Below are positions 48,969-59,369 of a stretch of DNA of 64,000 bases, in pieces. The first letter of the stretch is position 1; each line of letters opens with the position of its first letter. A model generated the notes under the pieces. That model saw only the letters and a list, made by a program, of their open reading frames with translations. It made no database searches and had not been told where the DNA came from. Source of the DNA: Nectonema munidae (Eukaryota > Nematomorpha > Nectonematoida > Nectonematidae); assembly GCA_030549495.1 (NCBI GenBank), contig JAUIRK010000920.1, forward strand, positions 434,001 to 498,000, in the 5' to 3' direction. The position numbers and the translations under genes were made by a program.

Positions 48969-49708
48969 TTGAGAAAAGTTTGATGGAAAAACAAGAGTCA
49001 CCTCAAAAACCGTTTGTTGGTTGCAAGTAAGGAGGTGCTGGGTAAAACAAAAAAAGGTAAGAAAACTCAAAAAGAACATGGTGGTGGTAAAAGGAGGTTA
49101 GAGAAGTATTGAAATATAAACAGTTAGCTTTCAAGAAATGGCAAAAAAGTAAGTCAGAAGAGGATAAACAGATATATAGAATTAAGAAGAGAGAAGCAAA
49201 AAGGACTATCTCTGAATTGAAAGCAAATAAAACAGAAAAAATGTACAAATCACTGGGGAATAAAGATGGGGACAAGCAAATTTTCAAAATTTCAAAGTCT
49301 AGGCAAAGAGATATTCAAGAAACTGGAAATGTGGACATTATAAAAAACAGAGAAGGAAAAAATTTATTCAAGGATGGGAAAATTGAGAACAGATGGAAAG
49401 AGTATTTTGAGGAGCTACTAAATATTGAGAATAACCATGAACACACAGATAAGGAGAAAAAGTTGAGGGTCCTGAGTTTGTTTTGGAAGAAAGATAAGTA
49501 TTGGAAGCAATGAAAGAAATGAAAAAAAACAAAGCAACAGGAATCAGTGAAGTTAGTATAGATATGATAAAAGCAGGCGGAGAAAAATGTTTCAAGATGT
49601 TGCTAGAATTCATTTGGAAGGAAGAAAGAATGGACAAAAAGCTTAGTTATTCCGATTTACAAGAATAAAAGAGATGTGTTGAATTGTGAAAATTAGCGGG
49701 GAATTAAA

Positions 49709-50499
49709 TTGCTAGAACATGGGTTGAAACTGCTAGAGAGAATTTTGAGTAGGCGCGTTAGAAATCAAGTAATTATAGACTCGAATCAGTTTGGCTTCAT
49801 GCATGGTAAAAGTACAGTGGATCCGATATTTATAGTAAGACAATTGATGGAAAAAAGACTAGAAGAAAATCTGCCTTTATTTTGTAGCTTTGTAGATTTA
49901 GAGAAGGCATATGACAGAGTTCCAAGAGATATCGTATACTGGAGCTTGAGAGAAAAAGGTGTTAGTGAAAAGCTTGTAAGGTTAATTCAGCAAACATACA
50001 GGAACTCTAAGACTTCGATTAGAACAATGAATGGATGCTCTCACAGGAGTTTGATATAAATGTAGGCTTACACCAAGGTTTGACACTTAATCCATTACTT
50101 TTTGCAATTATTATAGATGAATCCTCGAAAAATATCAGAAAAGATGACCTTTGGGAACTTTTGTTCGCTGATGATTTGGTAATAATAGCAGACAGTGAAA
50201 AGAAAATGCAAGAAAGACTGTTTATGTGGAAAGAATTTCTCGAAGGAAAAGGCCTGAGCTTGAATTCACGTAAGACTGAAGTGATGAAAGTCTGTAGGAA
50301 TGAAAACGCTGTGATAAGCATAAAAGATAGGCATGGGATCGAATTGAAACAAGTGAAAGAGTTCAAGTATTTAGGGTCAGTTATTGAAAAGGAAGGAGGT
50401 TGTAGTAAGGATGTACAATCGAGGTTGAATGCGAGTTGGGCAAAATGGAAAGAAGTTAAGACTGTTTTAAAGAATAAAAAGCTGCCAAAGTGTATTTAG
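49709..50499 (+). pseudogene. RTE LINE reverse transcriptase fragments
   Basis: Two frames (49709-50059 and 50035-50499), offset by a frameshift near 50045, cover the palm and fingers: QFGFMHGKST, FVDLEKAYDRVPR, LHQGLTLNPLLF and the active-site FADD. KEFKYLGSVIEKEGG marks the thumb side. Confidence 0.85.
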
Positions 50500-51346
50500 C
50501 CATAGTGAGACCAGTCATGACTTACGGTTCAGAATATTGGTGTCTGAAAAAGAAAGAAAAGAACAAGTTGGAAGTGTCTGAAATGAAAATACTAAGAATG
50601 ATGTTAAATGTACACGTGCTGAGAAAGGAAAAAGATGAGAAAATAAGGAAAGCATACGATGAGCAGGTAAAAGGAAGGCAAAGAATGAGATGGGGAGATG
50701 ATTTGGAAGAAAGTATGAAAAAATTTGGTTTGAAAGAAAGCGATGCTACAGACAGAAAGCTTTGAAGATAACGGATCAAAGCAATCGACCCTCAATAAGG
50801 GGATAAGATGAAGAAGGTAGCGTGAGTAAGTTTGGTTAAATACTTGGCTTCGATCCAGTCTCAGGCCTTTTTTGCTCTTACTGTGAAAGCACTCTAGGTA
50901 CTTTTAGATAATTCTAGCCAAGTTTTCTGTGCTAAAAATGACCTTACTAGCAGGGCAAATAAACGTCCAATTTTAATTTGTACTTTAAACAATTCTTAAA
51001 TTAAATTTAGCATATATAGAACTTATGAGATTTTTTTTAGTTTAGTAAGATAATTCTTTCATTATGCACAATAGATCCTTTATAATGACGGGGTGGATGC
51101 CACGAACCCGCGTTATAACTAGGGGCAACAAAAGTTAACCTATAAATCCCTCAAAATTAGACAATCTAAGTGTTTTAGAATAAGCGCTATTAGAAATCAG
51201 AAGTTTAACTACATGATAGAAACAAGAGTCATATCTCTCGCGTTAAATCTACTGTATCAATCAAAGCATTTTTAGTAGAATTTTATATAATTTATATTTT
51301 AAAGAAAATTTTAAAAGCATACCTATTTTACTAAAATATGGTGTTA

Positions 51347-51506
51347 GAGGTCGTTCACAATTGACATCAACCTTTTTTTGATAAATTTCAACCCCCCCCC
51401 CCTCATGTCAACTTTTAGATATATCATCACTTAACAAAATCGACTTATGTCAACTTTGGATACCCCCCCCCCCACTTTTAGTTGACGTCAATTGTGAACG
51501 ACCCCT
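51347..51506. mobile_element. MITE with GGGGTCGTTCACAATTGACG ends, copy 2
   Basis: About 160 bp, closely related to copy 1 at 45406, with ends ggtcgttcacaattgac and gtcaattgtgaacgacc. Flanking TTA/TTT makes the target duplication less clear than in copy 1. C runs again lie in the middle. Confidence 0.75.
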
Positions 51507-51915
51507 TTAAACCTCAAAATTATAACCGTATTAGCCTCGACGCATCTTTTGGACCCCGTTTATATACAAGTAAAGCCTTCTATATAACCTCAATACATGC
51601 ATTATCAAACAGGTATTTCTCACCTTTTCACAAGTCTTAGTAATTAGATTTTTAACAGATTACAAATACTTCAATATTAAACATTTGATAATTCACAAAT
51701 TACTCACACTTAATAACATTAATTTTCAAAATTAAAAAAAAACTTATCGGAATAAATCATTTTCGTCTTTTACGATGATATTTTCAAGTTTAAAAGAAAA
51801 ATATTAAATATTTAAAAAAAAATGCATAGTTCAAAATATTAAAATCAATTGCAGTATCTTTGTTCTCAACAATATTTAAATGTTTGTAAATAAAATGTTC
51901 AATTCATAAAATTAC
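51507..51915. other. 3' flank of TCTP, nothing recognised
   Basis: AT-rich sequence downstream of TCTP. No poly(A) scar of a processed copy is seen. Confidence 0.4.
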
Positions 51916-51921
51916 TTTATT
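51916..51921 (-). terminator. Polyadenylation signal of TCTP
   Basis: AATAAA on the minus strand begins 8 bp after the TAA stop. It is very close to the coding end, so a second downstream signal may be used. Confidence 0.5.
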
Positions 51922-51929
51922 AATATGAA

Positions 51930-52442
51930 TTAAAATTTTTCTTCTATCAATCCATGTTTGAAAAAAATAAAGTAAGGCGTAACTCCATCTTCTCTGTAAT
52001 TTAAAAGAGCTAACATTCCTTCATCAGAAAAATTTTCACCACCAAAAAATTGAAAATCTTTAAAATTTGGTATTACATTTTTTGAGAAAAAACTGTTTAA
52101 CTTTTCTTTTAGTTCATTAGCTTCTTTAGGAGTTGCATTTTGTTGTACATTATCAATCAACTTCTTCATATATTTTTTTAAATAAGATAAATAATTCTTT
52201 TTATCGAGAGGATATTCGATTAATTTATGATTTAAAACTATATCAATACCAGATTCTGAAGATTCATCAAGTTCTTCTAGAGCATCTTCAGCAGAAGGAT
52301 TAGCGCCTTCTAAATTTATATCTCCTTTCTTTCTAGTTATATGCTTGCCTTCAACTTCATAATATAAATCATCGACAAGTTTATATGTGAAAGAATCAGC
52401 AAAGAGCTCATCCTGAGTAAATATATCTTTAAAGACCTTCAT
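51930..52442 (-). CDS. Tctp: Translationally controlled tumour protein (TCTP)
   Basis: An intact 170-residue protein of typical TCTP length. It starts MKVFKDIFTQDELFADS, has YYEVEGKH, the GANPSAED signature (about residues 47-54), GIDIVLNHKL, and near the C-terminus FFGGENFSDEGML then YREDGVTPYFIFFKHG. TCTP is an abundant cytosolic protein linked to growth, TORC1/Rheb signalling and survival, and its mRNA in other animals carries a 5' TOP leader. The ATG at 52442 is chosen because the family begins there. The coding region has no intron. A LINE lies 26 bp upstream; without it the leader would read TTTTTTTTCTCAG, then TCCTTTGTGTG, which could be a splice acceptor or a TOP-like tract. Confidence 0.95.
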   Translation of the reverse strand: MKVFKDIFTQDELFADSFTYKLVDDLYYEVEGKHITRKKGDINLEGANPSAEDALEELDESSESGIDIVLNHKLIEYPLDKKNYLSYLKKYMKKLIDNVQQNATPKEANELKEKLNSFFSKNVIPNFKDFQFFGGENFSDEGMLALLNYREDGVTPYFIFFKHGLIEEKF

Positions 52443-52456
52443 TTTACAAAACAAAC

Positions 52457-52468
52457 ACACAAAGGACT
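52457..52468. repeat. 12-bp target-site duplication, LINE 3' side
   Basis: acacaaaggact here is identical to 57802-57813 and brackets the LINE. It lies 14 bp before the TCTP start codon. Confidence 0.92.
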
Positions 52469-52614
52469 AGGTAGGTAGGTAGGTAGGTAGTGAGATCTCA
52501 AAGCACAATCCGACTTAAGTCGATATGCTTGCAGTGCTGTGTTGCTTGGGAATATAGGAAAAAGTGGGTTTAATGATCTAAAATAAACAATGAAAACAAG
52601 TGTATATATAAAAC

Positions 52615-52616
<2 letters not shown>

Positions 52617-52647
<31 letters not shown>
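52617..52647. repeat. A31 tract (T31 in the LINE 3' UTR)
   Basis: A pure A run on the plus strand, poly(T) in the sense of the LINE. It sits directly after the ORF2 stop, about 150 bp from the element end, so it is not a poly(A) tail. Confidence 0.85.
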
Positions 52648-52649
<2 letters not shown>

Positions 52650-52650
52650 A

Positions 52651-53791
52651 CTAATTGGGTGAATGGATGGGCAAGACAATAAGTTTAGGTTCAATTACAT
52701 TAATCAATTTATTAAGTTTGATGAGAAGGGATGGATAATAGATTAGGTCAGTTAGGGAGATAGGAAAACGTCCAAGAGTGCGCATTGTCGAGTTAATGAA
52801 ATTTTCGCAGATTGTGTGGGTGTATTGACATGTAAAAATAATGTGGTAGGGTGACTCTGAAAATTCATGACATAAACGACATAAGCTATCGTTAGAAATT
52901 TTTCGTTGAAGTAAGTATTCTTTGCAAGATACATGACCTGACAGCCATCTAATAAGAGGTCGGGTTATTTTGAAATTGCTTTGGCTCCATGTATATTGAA
53001 TTGCTTGTACATTTGAGAATGAATTGGTTAAACGCGACTTTGAAGAAATACTTTCCCTGTTCCAGATTTTATAAACGTGGTCAATAAAAACCAAGTTGAA
53101 AACTTTGAAGTGGGTGGAAAGGGACAAGACGGGTGAGAGATGACTTGCTTGCTTGGCTAAGATGTCGACATAGTGGTTTTCGTAGATATCAGTGTGGGAT
53201 GGGCACCAATTAAAGCTTAAAGAGAATTTGTTAGATAAAAGGAGGAGTTTCGGATAAATGAGAGATATAGAGTAGGGAATTCGGGAAGTCAGGTTGAGAT
53301 GATGAATAGTGTTACGAGAATCAGTAAAAAAGCTTAAATGTTTGAAAGAAGAAAAAGACTGGATATTGGAAAGAAGATGGTTACAAGCGAGAGGATAGCA
53401 ATTGATTCAGCTTCTGATGTGGAGAGTAAGGAATCAATTGGAGCTTGGAATTTGAAGAAAGGAGAAATTGAGAAAGGCTTAAAAAGGCCCATGCTATTGA
53501 GCAATGATTTGAAGACTTCGAAGCATCGGAAAAGATACGCAAAATATGAGGGCTAATGCGAGATGTCAAAATAGACGATTTTGCTAAACTGTTATTACGA
53601 CAAATATTTAGAGAGTATGGAAGGGGTGATGAGGGATGCTTTAAAGTTATAGATGGCAAATTACGATGAACAAGGTGAACTTTCAAGTTAGGAGCAAAAG
53701 AGGAAAGTAGTGAGTTAAAGAAACTGAAGGAAGGCGTGATGTCAGAAAAATCGTGAGAAGTTAAGAGTGGAGGATTGCAAGATTTATACAT
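52651..53791 (-). pseudogene. LINE ORF2 RNase H and C-terminal domain
   Basis: IFSDAS and FFTDSRNT carry the first and third acidic residues of RNase H, a shifted frame between them has SEAES, and WCPSHTDI...NHYVDILAKQA the closing motif. After it, CRLCHEF...HIIFTC is the C-terminal Cys/His motif of R1/I elements. The frame ends in TAG only 4 bp before the poly(T) tract. Confidence 0.8.
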
Positions 53792-53805
53792 GAAAATAAA
53801 TCTCT

Positions 53806-55157
53806 TTAGTAAAATCTTTTTAGTTGAAGATGGAGAGGAGGAATATCTAGCATAATTTCAAGTAAGCTAGTAGAGGTAGAGCGGAATGCCTTGGATATAG
53901 AGAGGAGACATAGCCTATGAATTTTAGAAAGTAGATGGAGCGAAGATGGATGAAGAAGAGCTAAGCCCCAGGAGAGAATACCGTATTGGATGATAGGAAG
54001 GACAATGCCGGTGTATATAAAACGAGAGTGAGAGACAGACAAGCCCCATTTGTAAGCAACGACTTTTTTGTGGAAAAAATTATGAAGCTTAGCTTTTTGT
54101 ATAAACTTTTGAAGTATTCCGTCCAACGTAAGTTGGATTGGAAAGTGAGCCCGAGATATTTCACAGATGATGAGGGTGTTATATAGGTCGAGTTTAAAGT
54201 GACACCAAGATTTGAAATTGATTTTCGAGTGAAATGGATCAACGACGTTTTAGATGGATTAAAGGAGATCTTGAATGAGTTAGAAAATTTCACTAGAGAT
54301 TTAAAAAAGGCTGAAATTCTATAAAGATTCTTAATAAGTGAGTCACTTGAGAAGGAGAAAACAATGTCATCAGAATAACATTGAGCGAATTCTGTATTTG
54401 ACCTAATAAAGTCGAGGATTGGATTGATTAGGACAATCCAGAGAATATCCGAGAGGCAACCACCTTGTGGTGTAGATAGAGAGAGAGAATGAACAGCAGA
54501 GAAGAATTTATATTTGAAGATGAGTTGTCTGTTTGAGAGGTAACTAGATATTAATTTTATAAGGTATTTGGGGTAGGCTTTAGATAATAGATTGGAAAGA
54601 ATAGCAGGATGCCAAGCATTATTAAACGCATTGGATATGTCTAGGAAAATAGAAGAGCATATTTTTTTCTCTTGATTTGATTTTTCAATGTAAGTGGAGA
54701 AGTTTGAAAGAGCGGATTCGGTATTTCTGAACGGTAGGTAAGCACATTGAAGATTATTAATGAGATTGTGGGAGTGAATTTGATATATAAGTCGACGTCT
54801 AATAATTTTTTCAAAAATTTTACCTAAGGCTGGAAGAATAGTGATGGGGCGCCAGTTGGAAGAAATGTTTAGATCTTTATGTGGTTTCGGAATAAAAATG
54901 AGACGACCTATTTTCCAAATGGAAGGAAAGTGAGAAAGAGATAGAATAGAATTGAAGACTAAGATAAGGTGTTTGATGAAGAGATGAAATGATCTTTGAA
55001 TATGTAAGGGAGTAATCAGATCAAAACTAGAAGAAGATCTAGAGTTAAGATTGTCGATAGTTTGGGTTATTTCCTTGATGGTGATCTCAGGGAATGAGGA
55101 ATTCTGAATTTTAGAAAGTGAAAAGGCCACCTTAGCTCGCAGTAATGAGTGATTCAC
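53806..55157 (-). pseudogene. LINE ORF2 reverse transcriptase
   Basis: NWRPITILPALGKIFEKI, LDISNAFNNAWH (catalytic Asp), TPQGGCLSDILW and the active-site CYSDDIVFSF appear in order. The usual YADD is YSDD here. A frameshift near 54000-54100 splits the thumb region, whose second part reads SRFIYTGIVLPIIQYG. Confidence 0.88.
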
Positions 55158-55556
55158 GTCATCAAAAGTAGGTGAATCATGAGGGAAAAAAGAAGTAAGA
55201 AAGAAGGATTGTGATAGATTTTGTTCGGGAGGAAAGAAGAATTGATGAAAGGAAGATCAGCTTGCTTTTTCTTATTGGATAATGCGTTGATAATTTTCCA
55301 AGGATTTTTGCTTGCTTGAGAGGTGTATTTGATCCAAGAGTCTCTTTCTCTTGCCTGATTGCAGATTTGAAATCAGCTATACAACTTTGATATTTTAAAA
55401 GAGAAGGCGTGGTTCTTTGCTTTCTAAAACTTTTGAGAGCTTGACGTGCGGCTGACTTCAGGCGAGAAAGATTTGAATTCCAGAAGAAAGCATTTTTCCT
55501 AGCAAACACACGATTTTTGGGAGTTGAAGAAGAAATGCTTTCAGAAATCGTATTGT

Positions 55557-56387
55557 TTAACTGAAGAGGAATTCTTCTAACTCTAAAGTAGAAGATAGAG
55601 AACGGTGGGCAGAAGGAAGATTCTTTTTAAGGGATTTGAGAAATGTTAGCCAATGGAGATGGTTATTTGTTGAAACGTATGTCGAACAGCTAGAGGGTGA
55701 GGTATCAATTTGAAAAGTGATAAAATGATGGTCAGAAGCTGATGGGTTGTCGGATATAGACCAGTTCAGGATATGGCTGAGAGAAAACTTTGAGGTTAGA
55801 GTTAGATCAATGTGGGACGAAACAGGAGAATTTCTAACTGATTTAAAGAAAGTTGGTTCCTTGGATTTGTCGGCTAGAAAGAGTTCGTTTGAGGAAAGAA
55901 AAGATAACAGGACATTGCCTCTTGTATTTGCAGCGTAGTCCCAGAGTAGAGATCGTGCATTGGAGTCAGTACAGATGATCAAGTGAAACTGATTTGAAAA
56001 ATTATAAGAAATAAATGCTTTTGCATTACGGAGAGAAGTAGAGAATGATTCAGGGATAACGGTTGAATTAGAAGGAGAGCAATACAAGGAGCAGAAGAGG
56101 ATTGGAGTTGGCTTCGAATGAACAAATGTGAAGAAATAACTCGTTGCGGAGAAAGATGGTAGAGGAGTGTGTGAAAGAGAGGATTTTATAACTATGCATG
56201 CTGAATAGAAAGAGATAGGATTTCCAAAAAGAACTGAGTAACCACTAGGGATGTTAGGAAAAGACGAATTGATGACATAAGGTTCATTGATAGAAAGAAT
56301 ATCATAAAAGTTACTGTATAGAATGTTTAACAGGTTGGACGATGCAATTGAGGAATGATTCAAATTTATATGAAGAAAGTTCAACAT
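55557..56387 (-). pseudogene. LINE ORF2 endonuclease domain
   Basis: An AP-endonuclease domain of the R1 type. FLHINLNHS starts it, INEPYVI holds the catalytic Glu, IICTDSNARSLLWD the Asp/Asn pair, SSHIDLTLTS the second Asp and SDHHFITFQ the terminal Asp-His. A frameshift near 55560 ends the frame; the linker to the reverse transcriptase continues at 55509-55177 in another frame. Confidence 0.85.
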
Positions 56388-57462
56388 TTAAGAGAGTTAA
56401 GAAGAGATTTGTGATTGGATAAGAGATTAGAGTTGAGTTGGATAAAGAAAGGGCAAGTGGATGATCCTGAGGAATGATTCTGTGAACAGTTAAAGCAGCT
56501 AAGTTTAGAATTGTCATTTAGGAACAGACAGTCTTGAGAGGAATGGCCTCTGTTTCCACAGTGAGAGCAATTGGAAGACGTAGCCTTGCAGAAATGTTCA
56601 GAGTGTCCAAATTTCAAACACTTCTGACAATGACGCACTTTCGGAAGAGATACTTTAATATACAGGATAGTATAATTGAGAATTACTCTGGGGTTATCCA
56701 GTAGATGTTTGCAAATTTGAGAATTGCTTGGCTTAAGGAGCGCAGTGTAAGAAGATTCTCCTACCTTGCCTATTGTTCTCAGAGGGATCAGATTACCAAT
56801 AGTTTTAATATTTAAATTTTCACTTGAGATAGCATTGGTAAGACTGTCTAGAGGTATAGTGTTGGGGATGCTTGTGAGAAAAAAGTTAGGAAGAAGAGGA
56901 GGAACATTTTCAACTTTGTGTCCCTGTTGGACAGAGATTTCACAGCAAAATCTTTTTCTTTGCTTGAAGAAAATTGAAAAAGATGAGCTCCTGTAGAGGT
57001 GGATTTTGTTTTCGAGATAGAGAGTGAGTTAGAGTCTGTGTTCAGGTCCTTTACAATTGTTTTTCTGAAAGAGGCTTTTTCTACTCGGTCAGTAATAGGT
57101 TTAACAGGATTTATCATAATGGATAGCTTGGGGTCAAAGGCTTTTTTCAATGATGGAAGGGCCAATATCTTCGTTGGATTAGAGGATGGTTGTAGAGGTA
57201 TAGAAGCTTTGCTTGCAACAGCGTTAGAGTAAGATTGTTGAATAGAAGGAGAAGAAATAGATGGATTGTTTTCGAATTGGTTGGCATGAATAAGAATTAC
57301 TTCGGATCTAAGATTAGCGAAATCCAAAAGAGCCTCAGCTGGGAGAGAATGTTTAGCGATGAATTTGTCAAAAAGATCAAAAATTTTTTGTGAAGATGTA
57401 TAAGGTGGGGTGGACATGTGTGTTGGACTGTCTATGTGAGCCCGTTTAGGTAGAGAAGACAT
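56381..57462 (-). pseudogene. LINE ORF1, gag-like with three zinc knuckles
   Basis: The ATG at 57462 opens a Ser/Pro-rich frame that shifts near 56915-56930. The second part carries VRHCQKCLKFGHSEHFC, CSHCGNRGHSSQDC and CFNCSQNHSSGSSTC, three CCHC-type knuckles typical of R1/I/jockey ORF1 nucleic-acid chaperones. Its TGA overlaps the ORF2 ATG (ATGTTGA), suggesting coupled translation. Confidence 0.85.
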
Positions 57463-57801
57463 ATCCAAGAAATAAACTCTAAAAAATTAAACTTACCAAA
57501 GAAAACTACAATACTTAATTACTTTGAAAAGAGTAATTAAATAGCTAAGATATTTAAAATATTGAAATAATTGTGAATTAAAATTAAGAGTGATACAAAA
57601 AAAAAATAATTTATTTTTAAATTAAAACAGACTCTTTAAAATCAAAATTTCAGTTATTAAATGAGAAAAGCAAAGCAAAAGTAAATACTTAGTGTTTTTA
57701 ATAATGTAATCAAACTTTTAAAAATCAAAAAAAAAAAAAAATATAAATAAAAATGAAATTGTCCTGTTAGTAGTTGGAGCTGAAAAAAGTCAAAGAAAAA
57801 G

Positions 57802-57813
57802 ACACAAAGGACT
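57802..57813. repeat. 12-bp target-site duplication, LINE 5' side
   Basis: acacaaaggact, the partner of 52457-52468. Beyond it the minus strand reads into TTTTTTTTCTCAG, the old upstream sequence of TCTP. Confidence 0.92.
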
Positions 57814-58168
57814 GAGAAAAAAAACGTAAAAAAATAATTTAATTCAAAAAAAAGTATTCAAAAAATAAGAATGAAAATAAAAAAATTTAAAATTTATAAT
57901 TTTATATTTTTTTTAATATTAGTCATGAATCAAATTTCTCTCGAGTGTTTTTATTGAATTTATTTAAAAATACATTATTGCATCTTTTTCCTGCACTTTG
58001 GGTTTTTTACTTGTCTAAGGCTCTTTATTGGTTTTCATTTATCAACATTTCCTTTTCTTCTTTAAATAGAGGTTTTGTATAGATTTAAATTTTATAAACA
58101 TTTATGGACTTATTTAATGACATTTTAGATATCACACCTAAAACTACCTTTATGCAATATTATATTCG
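57814..58168. other. Original upstream flank of TCTP
   Basis: AT-rich. It would hold the displaced TCTP promoter or a 5' UTR intron. No TATA box is clear. Confidence 0.35.
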
Positions 58169-58176
58169 TTCCCTAT

Positions 58177-58726
58177 CAGGGATGGACCGAGAGGGGGGAT
58201 GCATACCCCCCCCCCCCACCAGCAATCTATTCAAGAAAAATTAAGGTTGCTGTTAAATGTAGCTTACATATGAAAAGTTTTAGTTTATAACAACTTTAAA
58301 CATTAAAAACTTTTTCATTTTTTTTTCGCTTTTTATTCAAAAATATTGTTTTTGATCATTACTAAGCTAAAATATATTAAAAAGCTTTTGAGAATTTTCT
58401 GCACTGTTCCTATCACTACATGTTCAGCAGAAAAGGCTTTTAGTTCTTTAAGAATTTTAAAGAACTATTTACGTAATCGTATGAGCGACGAGAGACTAAC
58501 AAGACTTGCTCTCATGTACCTCCACCCTAAAATAGAAATCATAATTGATGAAATCATTGATCGATTTTCAAAGCAAAAAGAAAGAAGAAAAGACTTTGTA
58601 ATATAATTTTAATCACTTATTTTACATACGTTTTCAAATTTCTTCCCTAATAAAATTTGTAAAATATTTTGATAATATTAGTATACCCCCCCCCCCCCCC
58701 ACAAAAGATTTCTGGATCCCCCACTG
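58177..58726 (+). mobile_element. Internally deleted hAT transposon (550 bp)
   Basis: The 8-bp duplication ttccctat flanks it (58169-58176, 58727-58734). The ends are CAGGGATGGACC and ATCCCCCACTG-type, each next to a C run (58206-58217, 58686-58700). It retains one transposase piece, the C-terminal dimerisation region. Confidence 0.85.
58346..58606 (+). pseudogene. hAT C-terminal dimerisation domain fragment
   Basis: TTCSAEKAFSSLRILKNYLR, then MSDERLTRLALMYLHPK, is the signature of the hAT C-terminal dimerisation region. The stop follows a Lys-rich end. The DDE core is absent. It is open throughout and so looks young. Confidence 0.9.
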
Positions 58727-58734
58727 TTCCCTAT

Positions 58735-59297
58735 ATTTCTTGTAATTTGACCCGCGCTAACAATAAAATTGCTCGCACTCTTCTTGTAGTTAATGTTTGA
58801 AACTATAATCCATAACCCATAAATTTAATCATAAAATTCAAATCCGCTCCATAGTTTTAATTTTCAAACCCGCATACGTCTTCTAGTTTTCGTTTTAAAG
58901 TCTTTTCCTGTCATGCTTGCACGCACTTAAACCTATTTACCAAAAAACAAATCAGACGATTTTATTAATTCCATTGAAAAAAAGATTTCAGTAAGAATGG
59001 GTTAAGATTTTTAGATATTTCAGATTTAGAACCAACTAAGCAAATTATACAATTTATTTTGTAAAAAAAATATTTTTATTTATAAGTAAATATAAAATTA
59101 CAATTTTATAAAAGGGTCAGGCTAAAACGTTCACTTTTTTGGAAGTTAAAAATAGAATCACCATTTTTATCGCTAATGATACAAGTTGGTTGGAGATATC
59201 AAATCACTTTCAACCAATTTAATTAGTAAGACTATATGCTCGCATTATTCTTAAAATGGGTAATCACAGTTTTTGTAAATTTGTTTTTAAGTGTTGG
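58735..59297. other. No gene seen
   Basis: AT-rich spacer between the short hAT and a tRNA-derived SINE. Confidence 0.4.
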
Positions 59298-59369
59298 GAG
59301 CCTTGGGGATCGAACCTATGACCTTCAACTGTTAAGCTGAGAGGTACACCCTAACAACCATTGAGGCTC
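59220..59369 (-). repeat. tRNA-derived SINE, copy 1
   Basis: On the minus strand, 59369-59298 is 72 nt from gagcctc to aaggctc, with six of seven acceptor pairs, tggttgttaggg (A box) and ggttcgatccc (B box). The anticodon and T arms pair poorly, so it is a SINE head rather than a working tRNA. The tail acacttaaaaacaaat is shared with the copy at 62813. Confidence 0.7.

Larger units (their letters stand above)
47860..50835 (+). mobile_element. RTE-type LINE, nearly full length but dead
   Basis: The 5' UTR-like part (47860-48190) leads into an endonuclease with EIACVQETE (near 48245), GDFNGQIGKD (48570) and SDIVSQHR. The reverse transcriptase follows, with SNQFGFMHGKSTVDP and FVDLEKAYDRVPR (49780-49930) and the catalytic LFADDLVIIAD (50160). 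The C-terminal part ends near 50765. Stops and frameshifts split it into at least six frames. The 3' end after 50765 has no clear poly(A). Confidence 0.88.
52469..57801 (-). mobile_element. R1/I-like LINE (5.3 kb) in the TCTP leader
   Basis: Flanked by the exact 12-bp duplication acacaaaggact. On the minus strand it has a short leader, ORF1 with three CCHC knuckles, ORF2 with an endonuclease containing NEPYV and SDHHF, a reverse transcriptase with YSDD, an RNase H domain and a C-terminal Cys/His motif. The 3' UTR starts with a poly(T) run and ends in (CTAC)n rather than poly(A). At least four frameshifts make it non-functional, but it is full length. Confidence 0.92.

Noticed and set aside
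51930-52442. TCTP as a processed pseudogene
   Set aside because: It lacks introns in the coding part, but the frame is intact, there is no poly(A) scar, and an acceptor-like tract lies upstream. It cannot be excluded.
59298-59369. Functional tRNA gene
   Set aside because: Length, acceptor stem and boxes fit, but the anticodon loop would be only about 4 nt and the T stem pairs poorly, and a truncated sister exists at 62813.
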